Shown one piece after another: positions 1 to 5,478 of a stretch of 5,753 bases of DNA. Below the pieces are notes generated by a model. That model searched no databases. It saw only the letters and a program-made list of their open reading frames with translations, and was not told where the DNA came from. The translations under genes were made by a program, and so were the position numbers. Within the stretch, counting starts at the first letter, position 1. Each line of letters opens with the position of its first letter. The stretch is taken from assembly GCA_013820865.1 (NCBI GenBank), contig JACDHU010000126.1:1-5753 (forward strand), written 5' to 3'. This DNA is from Chloroflexota bacterium. GTDB taxonomy: Bacteria > Chloroflexota > Limnocylindria > QHBO01.

Positions 1-376
1 AGATCAGGGTCATCATCCCGGGTTGGCGGTCGCGCAGTTCGCCGACTGCGCCGCGGAGGAAGACCAGCCCGCCGTAGAAGAAGATGATCGTGCCGAGGAT
101 GGCCGGGATGTACTCGATGCCCGGGAACATCGGGATCGAGAAGCCCACCCACTCCTGGATGTCGTGGCTGAGCAGGACCACCGGGATGGTCAGGGCGAGG
201 CTCAGCCAGAACTTGTCGCGGAACATGGCGACAGAATGGCCTTCGTGGCGGTCGTGACCACCGCCAGCCATATCATGCGCCACCGCCGACCTGCCGTCGT
301 GTGCCATTGCCGGGGCGACCGCAGCGTCGTGTCGCTCGCGGGTCTCTGGGTGTCCTTGGTGGGTTCCGTGGTCCAT
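1..376 (-). CDS. copB: CopB-type copper/heavy-metal translocating P-type ATPase, N-terminal part
   Basis: Partial gene running off the left edge; 125 codons are visible, the first fifth or less of a protein usually around 700 residues. By family, it exports copper or a related metal across the inner membrane using ATP. The first 47 residues are metal-ligand rich, with nine histidines (3, 6, 9, 16, 26, 34, 41, 44, 47), as in the His-rich CopB (P1B-3) branch and unlike the CxxC domains of CopA. Then come FRDKFWLSLALTIPVVLL (TM1, about 57-75), the HDIQEW segment at 71-76, and TM2 (about 87-110) followed by GELRDRQPGMM, a very typical stretch of this family. The CPx/CPH, DKTG and ATP-binding motifs lie outside the window, so metal specificity cannot be read. 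The ATG at 376 is chosen because GGAGG sits 10 bases upstream and the His-rich leader begins there. It is divergent from the STAND regulator. Confidence 0.88.
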   Translation of the reverse strand, partial: MDHGTHQGHPETRERHDAAVAPAMAHDGRSAVAHDMAGGGHDRHEGHSVAMFRDKFWLSLALTIPVVLLSHDIQEWVGFSIPMFPGIEYIPAILGTIIFFYGGLVFLRGAVGELRDRQPGMMTLI

Positions 377-386
377 GGGATCAGTG

Positions 387-391
387 CCTCC
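387..391 (-). promoter_or_regulatory. Ribosome binding site of the P-type ATPase gene
   Basis: GGAGG on the minus strand, 10 bases before the ATG at 376. It fixes the start of the edge-truncated ATPase gene, whose reading frame stays open further upstream for at least 12 codons. Confidence 0.75.
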
Positions 392-436
392 AGATGTAGA
401 TAGCGTCTCCGCCCGGGACCCGCGTCGAGTCGATCA

Positions 437-477
437 GCGTGCGCGCCGACCGGCCGGGATCCGAGGCAGGCGCACGC
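437..477. repeat. 8-bp inverted repeat, possible operator
   Basis: GCGTGCGC at 437-444 and its exact reverse complement GCGCACGC at 470-477, with 25 bases between and 33 bp from arm centre to arm centre, about three helical turns. The spacer contains the self-complementary CCGGCCGG (450-457). The position, 61-101 bases upstream of the ATPase start, would suit an operator. GC-rich DNA produces such repeats by chance, so this is tentative. Confidence 0.25.
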
Positions 478-611
478 CTTCGATTCCTTCGATCGCGGAC
501 ATCCCGCTACGCGACAGCGCCTGGTTCGGCCAGCGAAGGGCTCGCCGATCGCACCAGTCGATGCCCCTAGGCTCGCCTCGATCTGTCACCGCAAACACTC
601 ACACTGCCCCC

Positions 612-633
612 ATGGTTCACCCACGGTTCGCCC
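612..633 (+). repeat. 11-bp imperfect tandem repeat upstream of the regulator
   Basis: ATGGTTCACCC (612-622) is followed directly by ACGGTTCGCCC (623-633), two mismatches in 11. The period is close to one helical turn, so two protein subunits could bind on the same face. It lies 92-113 bases before the regulator start, a reasonable place for an activator or autoregulatory site. No function can be shown from the sequence. Confidence 0.3.
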
Positions 634-709
634 CGGGATACGGAAGCTCGCGCCCCAGGATTCGGCGCACGCGATCGCCGGAAATCACGCCCATCCCCTT
701 CCTGCGTCG

Positions 710-715
710 TACGAT
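710..715 (+). promoter_or_regulatory. Possible -10 box for a leaderless or near-leaderless regulator mRNA
   Basis: TACGAT fits the TANNNT pattern and ends 9 bases before the ATG at 725. No Shine-Dalgarno sequence is visible in the 40 bases before that ATG. Transcription starting about 7 bases after the box would give a leader of only a few bases. No good -35 hexamer is seen at the expected distance. Confidence 0.25.
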
Positions 716-724
716 CGTCGGACC

Positions 725-3334
725 ATGAGCCGCGCGGAGCCGCCACCGTTTTCCGATCTGCTCCGAGGACTGCGGGAGGCCGCAGGCCTCACGCAGGAGG
801 AGCTGGCCGAGCGCGCCGGCCTGACAGGCAAGGGCATCAGCGCACTCGAGCGCGGCGATCGTCGTCACCCGTATCCAGCCACCGTCCGAGCGATTGCTGA
901 CGCGCTCGAGCTCGGGATCGCCGAGAGAGCAGCGCTCCTCGCCGCAATGCCGTCGCGCTCATCGCTTGCTAAACGACGGTCGCGCGCCGAACCATCCCTA
1001 AGCCCGTTGCCATGGCCACCGGAGACATCGCCCTTGGTGGGACGCGACGAGGAGTTGGCCCTCCTCAGAGACCAGCTTCTGCTGGCAGACGTCCGGCTAG
1101 TCACGATCGTCGGTCCTGGCGGGGTCGGAAAGACACGCCTCGCAGCGGCGGTCAGCCGGGGGCTGGTCGGACATCCGGCGTTTCCTGACGGCGTCACGTT
1201 CGTCGATCTCTCGACGGCGACCATGCCGTCGGTCGTGATGTCGATCCTTGCCCGCACCCTCGGCGTGATCGACGGAGCGGCGACCGCATCGCTCGACGGC
1301 CTCGAAACGTTCGTTGCGACGCGACGCCTGCTGCTTGTGCTCGACAATCTGGAGCAGGTCCTCGCCGCTGCCCCGGACATCGGCCGGCTGATCGGCGCGG
1401 GCACCGGTGTGACCATCCTGGCCACGAGTCGGGAGCCACTTCGTCTGCGCTGGGAGCGAACGCTGCCCCTCATGCCGCTGGCGCTCCCGGATCCAAGGCA
1501 CCTGCCCGACCCCGAGGACCTCGCGCTCGTCCCGGCGGTGGCGCTTTTCGTCGAGCGGGCGCGGGCCAGCACACCGTCGTTCCGGCTGAGCGCCGCGAAC
1601 GCTGCGCCCGTCGCGGAACTCTGCGTCCGGCTCGATGGGCTTCCCCTCGCGATCGAGCTCGTCGCGGCGCGGGCGGCGCGGCTCGGACCGGGCCCGACCC
1701 TCGACCGCCTCGCGAATCGACTTCCTGTCTTAGGTCCGGGGATGCGCGATGCCCCGGCTCGGCACCAGTCGCTGCTGGCGACGCTCCAATGGAGCTACGA
1801 CCTGCTCGACGAACGCGAGCAGTCCCTCTTCCGTCGATTGGCCGTGTTCGCCGGCGGTTGGACGTTGGCGGCGGCCGAAGCGATCGCGGGACCTGAGATC
1901 GAGGACGCATTCGAGGCGCTCCTCGCCCTCGCCGACAAGAGCCTGATCGTCGTCCAGGAAGGTGACGAGGAACCGCGGTTCCGAATGCTCGACACCGCCA
2001 GCACCCATGCATTGGAGCTGCTCGAGCGCAGCGGCGAACTGGCGGACGCCCGCCTACTCCACGCCCGCCACTTCGCGGACCTTGCCGAGGCGGCGGTCGG
2101 CCTGATGCAGGGTGCCGAGCAGGCTCGGACCGTTGCCCGCCTCGAGCGGGAAGAGGACAACTTCCGACGGGCGCTCGACTGGGCGCGGACGACTGGCCTG
2201 CAGGACGCGCTCGAGGAAGGTCTGCGCATCGTCGGCGCGCTCGCCTGGTACTGGTTCCTCCATGGCTATCCACCCGAGGCTCGCGTATGGTTCGAGGTAC
2301 TCCTCGGCCCGGAATCGGAAGGGGAGGAGGCTGCAGCGACCGATCGGATCGCCATCCTGCGCGCCAAGGCACTCAACGCGGCCGGATTTCGCGCAACCGA
2401 TCAGGGTGAGTACGAGCTCGCGGCGAGATTCCATGAGCGCGCCCTTGAGACGTGGCGCCGGCTACAGGACGTGCCTGGGCTCGTCATGGCGCTGCACGGC
2501 GTGGGCGACACCGCGCTCTGGCTCGGCAAAGCTGAGGTCGCGGAACGCAGTTACCGAGAGGGTCTCGAGCTTGCGCGGACCGAAGGAACGCCGACGGACG
2601 TCGCGCTGTTCGCATTCCATCTCGGGCAGCTGTCGTGGCTGGTGGATCGGATCGACGATGCGGAGCGATATGCCAACGACGCCTTGACGGTGGCCCGCGA
2701 GGCGGGGAACACGACCTGGCCGCCCTATGCCCTCTTCATCCTCGGCAGCGTGGCCCATGAGCGCAGCGACTTTCCTGTGGCGGGCGAGCGCTACCGCGAG
2801 GCGATCGCACTCGCGTGGGAGCATCACGATCGGCTCGGCGTGCGGATGGCGCTGCCCGGCCTGGCAGCGGTGGCCGCCCCGGAGGGAGATTCGCTCCGCG
2901 CGGTCCGGCTCGCCGGCGCGGCGAGCGCCCTTGAGGAGCATGCCGGGATCTGGGCCTTCCCGCCGATCCGTGCGCGGCACGAGCGCTGGCAACAGACGGC
3001 CGAGCGGGGTCTCGATCCAACCCGCCGGGCCGCCGCGTGGCAGGAGGGCAGGGGCATGACGATCGAGGAGACGATCGCGCACGCCCTGGAGCCGCCTTCC
3101 GAAAGACCTGATGGTGCGGCCACGCGCGATGCCCTGAGTTCCCGAGAGCGCGAGGTGCTCGAGCTCCTGGCGCGTGGCCGATCCAACCGCGCGATCGCCG
3201 AGACGCTATTCGTCACCGAGCACACCGCGAAATATCACGTGTCCTCGCTATTCAACAAGCTCGGCGCGACGAACCGCGCCGAGGCCGTGACGCGGGCCGT
3301 CGCCCTCGGACTCCTCAGAGTGCCGGAAGACTGA
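725..3334 (+). CDS. XRE-STAND(NB-ARC)-TPR-LuxR transcriptional regulator
   Basis: Large cytoplasmic regulator of 869 residues with a DNA-binding domain at each end. Residues 9-73 form an XRE-type HTH (LREAAGLTQEELAERAGL, then ISALERG). The STAND/NB-ARC ATPase follows: PLVGRDEE at 103-110, Walker A GPGGVGKT 130-137, Walker B LLLVLDN 202-208, ATSRE 233-237, GLPLA 305-309 and a winged-helix-like segment around QWSYDLL 355-361. About 450-790 is helical and TPR-like, with clear repeat pairs at 547-580, 587-620, 627-660 and 667-700. Residues 804-866 are a LuxR/GerE HTH (LSSREREVLELLARG, then NKLGATNRAEA). Proteins of this family are thought to be held inactive until a ligand binds the TPR part and ATP drives oligomerisation; the ligand here is unknown. 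The ATG at 725 is needed to keep the first HTH intact, though no Shine-Dalgarno is seen. All key ATPase residues are present, so the gene looks functional. Confidence 0.93.
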   Translation: MSRAEPPPFSDLLRGLREAAGLTQEELAERAGLTGKGISALERGDRRHPYPATVRAIADALELGIAERAALLAAMPSRSSLAKRRSRAEPSLSPLPWPPETSPLVGRDEELALLRDQLLLADVRLVTIVGPGGVGKTRLAAAVSRGLVGHPAFPDGVTFVDLSTATMPSVVMSILARTLGVIDGAATASLDGLETFVATRRLLLVLDNLEQVLAAAPDIGRLIGAGTGVTILATSREPLRLRWERTLPLMPLALPDPRHLPDPEDLALVPAVALFVERARASTPSFRLSAANAAPVAELCVRLDGLPLAIELVAARAARLGPGPTLDRLANRLPVLGPGMRDAPARHQSLLATLQWSYDLLDEREQSLFRRLAVFAGGWTLAAAEAIAGPEIEDAFEALLALADKSLIVVQEGDEEPRFRMLDTASTHALELLERSGELADARLLHARHFADLAEAAVGLMQGAEQARTVARLEREEDNFRRALDWARTTGLQDALEEGLRIVGALAWYWFLHGYPPEARVWFEVLLGPESEGEEAAATDRIAILRAKALNAAGFRATDQGEYELAARFHERALETWRRLQDVPGLVMALHGVGDTALWLGKAEVAERSYREGLELARTEGTPTDVALFAFHLGQLSWLVDRIDDAERYANDALTVAREAGNTTWPPYALFILGSVAHERSDFPVAGERYREAIALAWEHHDRLGVRMALPGLAAVAAPEGDSLRAVRLAGAASALEEHAGIWAFPPIRARHERWQQTAERGLDPTRRAAAWQEGRGMTIEETIAHALEPPSERPDGAATRDALSSREREVLELLARGRSNRAIAETLFVTEHTAKYHVSSLFNKLGATNRAEAVTRAVALGLLRVPED

Positions 3335-3349
3335 TTCGGCGCAAGCAAA

Positions 3350-3363
3350 CGTCGCGGGCGACG
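3350..3363 (+). terminator. Weak hairpin after the regulator gene
   Basis: CGTCG/CGACG pair as a 5-bp stem around a four-base loop (CGGG), starting 16 bases after the regulator stop. There is no T run after it, so termination here would be weak and read-through into the next genes is possible. Confidence 0.25.
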
Positions 3364-3386
3364 AACTAGCCGTCTAGAACTAGCCG
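3363..3386 (+). repeat. 10-bp direct repeat with three CTAG sites
   Basis: GAACTAGCCG occurs exactly at 3363-3372 and 3377-3386, separated by TCTA. CTAG occurs three times within 18 bases (3366, 3374, 3380), and the middle one forms the palindrome TCTAGA (3373-3378). It lies 95-118 bases upstream of the tentative small ORF and 228-251 upstream of the redoxin start, so it could be a regulator site for that group. Function is inferred only. Confidence 0.4.
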
Positions 3387-3480
3387 ATCGGGGAGGGTCA
3401 ACCGTCCGAGTAGGTTCGATGATGCCGCATGACTGATTACCGGGTCGGGACGTCAGGCGACACGCGCAGAGGCGGCACCG

Positions 3481-3597
3481 ATGGCTCGAGTCAGCGACAT
3501 CAACCGGCGCGGTCTCGGGCTCCGCAAAGCGTTCAACGGCGTGCCCAGCGGCGCCATGGCGAAGCGCCTCGTCCAAGCGGCAAGGCGAGCGCGCTAA
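3481..3597 (+). CDS. Tentative small basic protein, 38 residues
   Basis: I do not recognise this protein. It begins MARVSDINRRGLGLRK and ends in an Arg/Ala-rich helix-like tail (KRLVQAARRAR). It is strongly basic, has no cysteine and no membrane segment. In its favour are AGAGG at 3468-3472, eight bases before the ATG, third positions dominated by G or C, and a stop (3595-3597) just two bases before the Shine-Dalgarno of the redoxin gene, which would suit co-translation. Against it are its short length and a competing overlapping frame from 3429 to 3617 (62 codons), whose TGA overlaps the redoxin GTG. That rival frame lacks a Shine-Dalgarno and has poorer third-position GC in its second half. 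The stretch may also simply be leader sequence. Confidence 0.3.
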   Translation: MARVSDINRRGLGLRKAFNGVPSGAMAKRLVQAARRAR

Positions 3598-3598
3598 C

Positions 3599-3603
3599 AG
3601 GAG
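3599..3603 (+). promoter_or_regulatory. Ribosome binding site of the redoxin gene
   Basis: AGGAG with a 10-base spacer to GTG at 3614. It supports the GTG start; no in-frame ATG lies near enough to replace it while keeping the N-terminal beta strands of the fold. Confidence 0.65.
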
Positions 3604-3613
3604 TCTCGGCATC

Positions 3614-4123
3614 GTGAAGCATTCCCGCACGTCTGGTTCGACCGTCCGTCCCGGATCCGTCGCTCCGCCGTTCTCGCTCAACAATTCGCCGCATTCCCGT
3701 ATTTCCTTGCGCGACCTGCGCGGCAGACCGGCCGTGCTCGTCTTCTACGTCGCCGACTGGCATCCCGTCGCGGCCGAGCAGCTCCGCCAGCTGGAGGATC
3801 TGCGGACGAGGATCGGCGATGGCGGGCCCGCGCTCATCGGAATCTCGATCGACGCAACGTGGTCGCATGCGGCGTTTGCCCGAGACCTCGGCATCGAGTT
3901 TCCGCTCCTGGCAGACGACCGGCCGCCCGGTGCGATAGCCCGCGCCTACGGGGTCGACTCGACCGACACTGGTCGGAGCCGGCGCGCCATTGTCGTCATC
4001 GACGCCCGGGGGATCGTGCGCTGGAGCGCGGTCTTCCCGGACGCGCTGAATCCCGGGCTGGACGGCATCTTGACCGCCCTGGAAGCGTTCGCCGCCCCAG
4101 GTGAGACGTCACCCAGCGGCTGA
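3614..4123 (+). CDS. Peroxiredoxin-fold (AhpC/TSA, redoxin) protein lacking the catalytic cysteine
   Basis: 169 residues, a normal length for a BCP/AhpE-like peroxiredoxin, starting at GTG with a good Shine-Dalgarno. The fold is clear: GSVAPPFSL (14-22), LRDLRGRPAVLVFYVADWHP (32-51), LIGISID (74-80), FARDLGIEFPLLAD (88-101), AIARAYGV (107-114), and AIVVIDARGIVRW (125-137). Active family members carry a TxxC motif where this protein has H50-P-V-A53, so both the conserved Thr and the peroxidatic Cys are replaced (Cys by Ala, codon GCG at 3770-3772). Arg124 probably matches the conserved active-site Arg. No cysteine occurs anywhere, so classical thiol peroxidase activity is excluded. It may bind a partner or ligand, or be a degenerate paralogue, though the frame is intact. 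It probably shares a transcript with the sigma-4-like ORF starting 59 bases after its stop. Confidence 0.87.
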   Translation: MKHSRTSGSTVRPGSVAPPFSLNNSPHSRISLRDLRGRPAVLVFYVADWHPVAAEQLRQLEDLRTRIGDGGPALIGISIDATWSHAAFARDLGIEFPLLADDRPPGAIARAYGVDSTDTGRSRRAIVVIDARGIVRWSAVFPDALNPGLDGILTALEAFAAPGETSPSG

Positions 4124-4182
4124 TGAGATGAGCGAACTTCTTTCCGCGCCGGCTTCGAGGCGACGACCTGGCAGAGGGCGCA

Positions 4183-4458
4183 GTGCAGCACGATGATCTA
4201 GCGTCCGCCATCGAGCGCGGAGCATTCGGAAGCCGCGAACGAGCCGATCGCCGCCCGCGGGCCTCGGCCAGCGCCGCCAGCGCCGATCAGCGGCGCATCC
4301 TGGCTCTCAGGCGGCAGGCCGAGCCGTCAACCGCCCAGATCGCGGACAAGTTGGCGATCCGCCCAGGAACAGCCGGTTCCCGGCTCCACGACGCCCTCCG
4401 CACGCTCCGTATGGTGATCGCTGGCGATCGCGCCGCGCGGATCACCGTCCGGGCCTAG
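4183..4458 (+). CDS. Small orphan sigma-70 region 4-like protein
   Basis: 91 residues. Residues 34-76 match the ECF sigma factor region 4 pattern: ADQRRILALRR, then TAQIADKLAIRPGTAGSRLHDALRTLR, where canonical proteins read roughly EIAxxLGIxxGTVKSRLxRALxxLR. The recognition helix differs at GTAGSRL in place of GTVKSRL. The first 33 residues are Arg/Ala-rich and unlike sigma region 2, so it cannot be a complete sigma factor; ECF factors usually have about 160-200 residues. The GTG start has GAGGG only four bases upstream. The frame stays open back to a stop at 4129-4131 but offers no better start. A 22-codon frame from ATG 4128, beginning MSELLSA and ending at TGA 4194-4196, lies in another frame and could mark a frameshift. 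It may be a decayed ECF factor or a stand-alone HTH regulator co-transcribed with the redoxin gene. Confidence 0.6.
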   Translation: MQHDDLASAIERGAFGSRERADRRPRASASAASADQRRILALRRQAEPSTAQIADKLAIRPGTAGSRLHDALRTLRMVIAGDRAARITVRA

Positions 4459-4626
4459 GGTCGCCGGCCGTCATCGCGAGTGCGAGGCCCTGCGTGGAAC
4501 CCGGGATGTGGGACGACTGTGGGGGTCGCGTAGGTGGGAAAGCGCAGGGCGTTCCATCACCGTCAGCTGTGTGCAGCGCCAGGATCTCGATCACGCTGCG
4601 AAGACAAAATAGGAGATTAGAAAGAA
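4459..4626. other. Intergenic leader of the DUF4386 gene
   Basis: 168 bases. It holds an 8-bp inverted repeat, GCCCTGCG (4487-4494) and CGCAGGGC (4543-4550), and a TGGAAC (4495-4500) matched by GTTCCA (4550-4555). No clear promoter hexamers or RNA gene are visible. The last 27 bases are A/G-rich and markedly less GC-rich than the surroundings, typical of an unstructured ribosome loading region. Confidence 0.45.
4611..4615 (+). promoter_or_regulatory. Ribosome binding site of the DUF4386 gene
   Basis: AGGAG, 11 bases before GTG at 4627, inside a purine-rich stretch. It supports the GTG start, since the first in-frame ATG would be residue 45 and would remove the first membrane helix. Confidence 0.6.
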
Positions 4627-5394
4627 GTGTCTACCCCAATCCAGACCGTCATTGGAACGGCCACCACAACTTCACTGAAGCGCCTCGCCCGCATCGCCGG
4701 CGTCTTCTACCTGTTCGTCGCCATCTTCGGTGGCTTTGCCGAAGGCATCGTGGATCCGATGCTCCATGTCGCCGGTGACGCTGCGGCCACGGTCGGGAAT
4801 GTTGTCGCCAACGCCGGACTTGCCCGCATCGGCGTCGTCGCCCATGTGGTGAACGGGGTCTTCTTGGTCCTCCTCGCAATGACCCTCTACCTGCTCCTGA
4901 ACCACGTGCAGAAGAACGCGGCCCGCTGGATGGTGGTCCTCGTGGCAGTTGCCGCCGGCATCACCTCTCTCAATGCCGTCTTCCAGTTCGAGGCCGTGCA
5001 GGTCGCAACCGACAGCTCGTATGCGGCGGCCTTCGGCACCGCGGGTTCGAATGCCCTTGTGCTGCTCCTGCTCGACATCCAGCACTACGGCACCCTCGCC
5101 GCCCAGGTCTCCTTCGGTCTCTGGCTGGCGCCCCTGGGCTATCTCGCCTACCGGTCAGGTCTGTTCCCGAAGGCGCTCGGCGTGGCCCTTGTCGTCGCCA
5201 CCATCTCGTACCTCGTCCACGTGCTCGTGGCGTTCCTTGTCCCCGACATCGGAGCGCAGGCGAAACCGCTCCTGGCGATCGCGCCGCTCATCGCGGAAGT
5301 CTGGCTGCTGGGCTACCTGCTCCTGAAGGGTGTGCGGTCTCCGCGGATTGCGGATCGTGGGATCGCCGCCCCAGTGGCGCCCATGCCAGCGTAG
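4627..5394 (+). CDS. DUF4386 family multi-pass membrane protein
   Basis: 255 residues from a GTG start, about the usual length of the DUF4386 family. Family signatures are visible: RIAGVFYLFVAIFGGFAEG (22-40), GDAAATVGNVVAN (50-62), LLLDIQHYGTLAAQVSFGLWL (147-167), and LGYLAYRSGLFPKALGVAL (170-188). Six hydrophobic helices can be drawn, roughly 22-40, 69-91, 100-122, 157-176, 184-206 and 214-235, so it should sit in the cytoplasmic membrane. There is no cleavable signal peptide and no catalytic motif. The C-terminus after residue 236 is a short polar and then Ala/Pro-rich tail. The family has no established biochemical function; I infer none. It follows the sigma-4-like ORF after 168 bases and ends at a strong hairpin, so it is probably the last gene of its transcription unit. 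Confidence 0.9.
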   Translation: MSTPIQTVIGTATTTSLKRLARIAGVFYLFVAIFGGFAEGIVDPMLHVAGDAAATVGNVVANAGLARIGVVAHVVNGVFLVLLAMTLYLLLNHVQKNAARWMVVLVAVAAGITSLNAVFQFEAVQVATDSSYAAAFGTAGSNALVLLLLDIQHYGTLAAQVSFGLWLAPLGYLAYRSGLFPKALGVALVVATISYLVHVLVAFLVPDIGAQAKPLLAIAPLIAEVWLLGYLLLKGVRSPRIADRGIAAPVAPMPA

Positions 5395-5411
5395 CGATCT
5401 GCTCATTCGCG

Positions 5412-5442
5412 AACGGACGGCGGCCACGAGCCGCCGTCCGTT
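5412..5442 (+). terminator. Strong hairpin terminator after the DUF4386 gene
   Basis: A perfect 13-bp stem, AACGGACGGCGGC (5412-5424) with GCCGCCGTCCGTT (5430-5442), around the five-base loop CACGA. It begins 18 bases after the stop codon. Only two T residues close the stem and no long T run follows, so it may be a factor-assisted or imperfect intrinsic terminator. The symmetry lets it act on either strand, but only plus-strand genes abut it. Confidence 0.75.
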
Positions 5443-5478
5443 GTGCGTACCTTCTCAGCCACGGAGCGAGAGAACACC

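Larger units (their letters stand above)
377..724. other. Divergent intergenic region without a convincing gene
   Basis: 348 bases between the divergent ATPase and STAND-regulator genes. Both promoters should lie here. Open frames in this stretch translate to Arg/Pro/Ser-rich strings with no recognisable domain, so I call no gene. Visible structure: a perfect 8-bp inverted repeat (437-444 and 470-477) enclosing the palindrome CCGGCCGG at 450-457; a 9-bp near-tandem repeat at 477-494; and an 11-bp near-tandem repeat at 612-633. A TATCTA on the minus strand (402-397) resembles a -10 box but lies too close to the ribosome binding site to serve the ATPase gene. Confidence 0.6.

Noticed and set aside
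397..402. TATCTA on the minus strand as the -10 box of the ATPase gene
   Set aside because: A start about 7 bases downstream would fall within the GGAGG ribosome binding site at 391-387, and no -35 is seen.
23..403. Plus-strand open frame of 126 codons across the left edge region
   Set aside because: It is the antisense shadow of the P-type ATPase gene, whose minus-strand translation gives a clear family match.
477..494. Near-tandem 9-bp repeat CCTTCGATT/CCTTCGATC
   Set aside because: Two short copies in GC-rich non-coding DNA, with no further symmetry or position that suggests a role.
375..728. Plus-strand open frame of 117 codons ending in an ATGA overlap with the regulator
   Set aside because: The translation is Arg/Pro/Ser-rich with no domain, there is no ribosome binding site, and it would fill the whole divergent promoter region. 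The overlap is probably chance.
865..1572. Long minus-strand open frames inside the regulator (865-1572, 1470-2372, 2462-3082)
   Set aside because: Long antisense frames are expected opposite a high-GC3 gene; their translations are low-complexity Arg/Pro/Ser/Gly-rich strings without domains.
3375..3403. Minus-strand TTGACC as a -35 box with a -10 near TCTAGA, giving an antisense promoter into the regulator 3' end
   Set aside because: The -10 match is poor and nothing on the minus strand downstream looks like a gene or RNA.
4128..4196. 22-codon frame starting MSELLSA just after the redoxin stop
   Set aside because: Too short, Arg-rich after the first few residues and without a clear ribosome binding site; kept only as a possible frameshift hint for the sigma-4-like gene.
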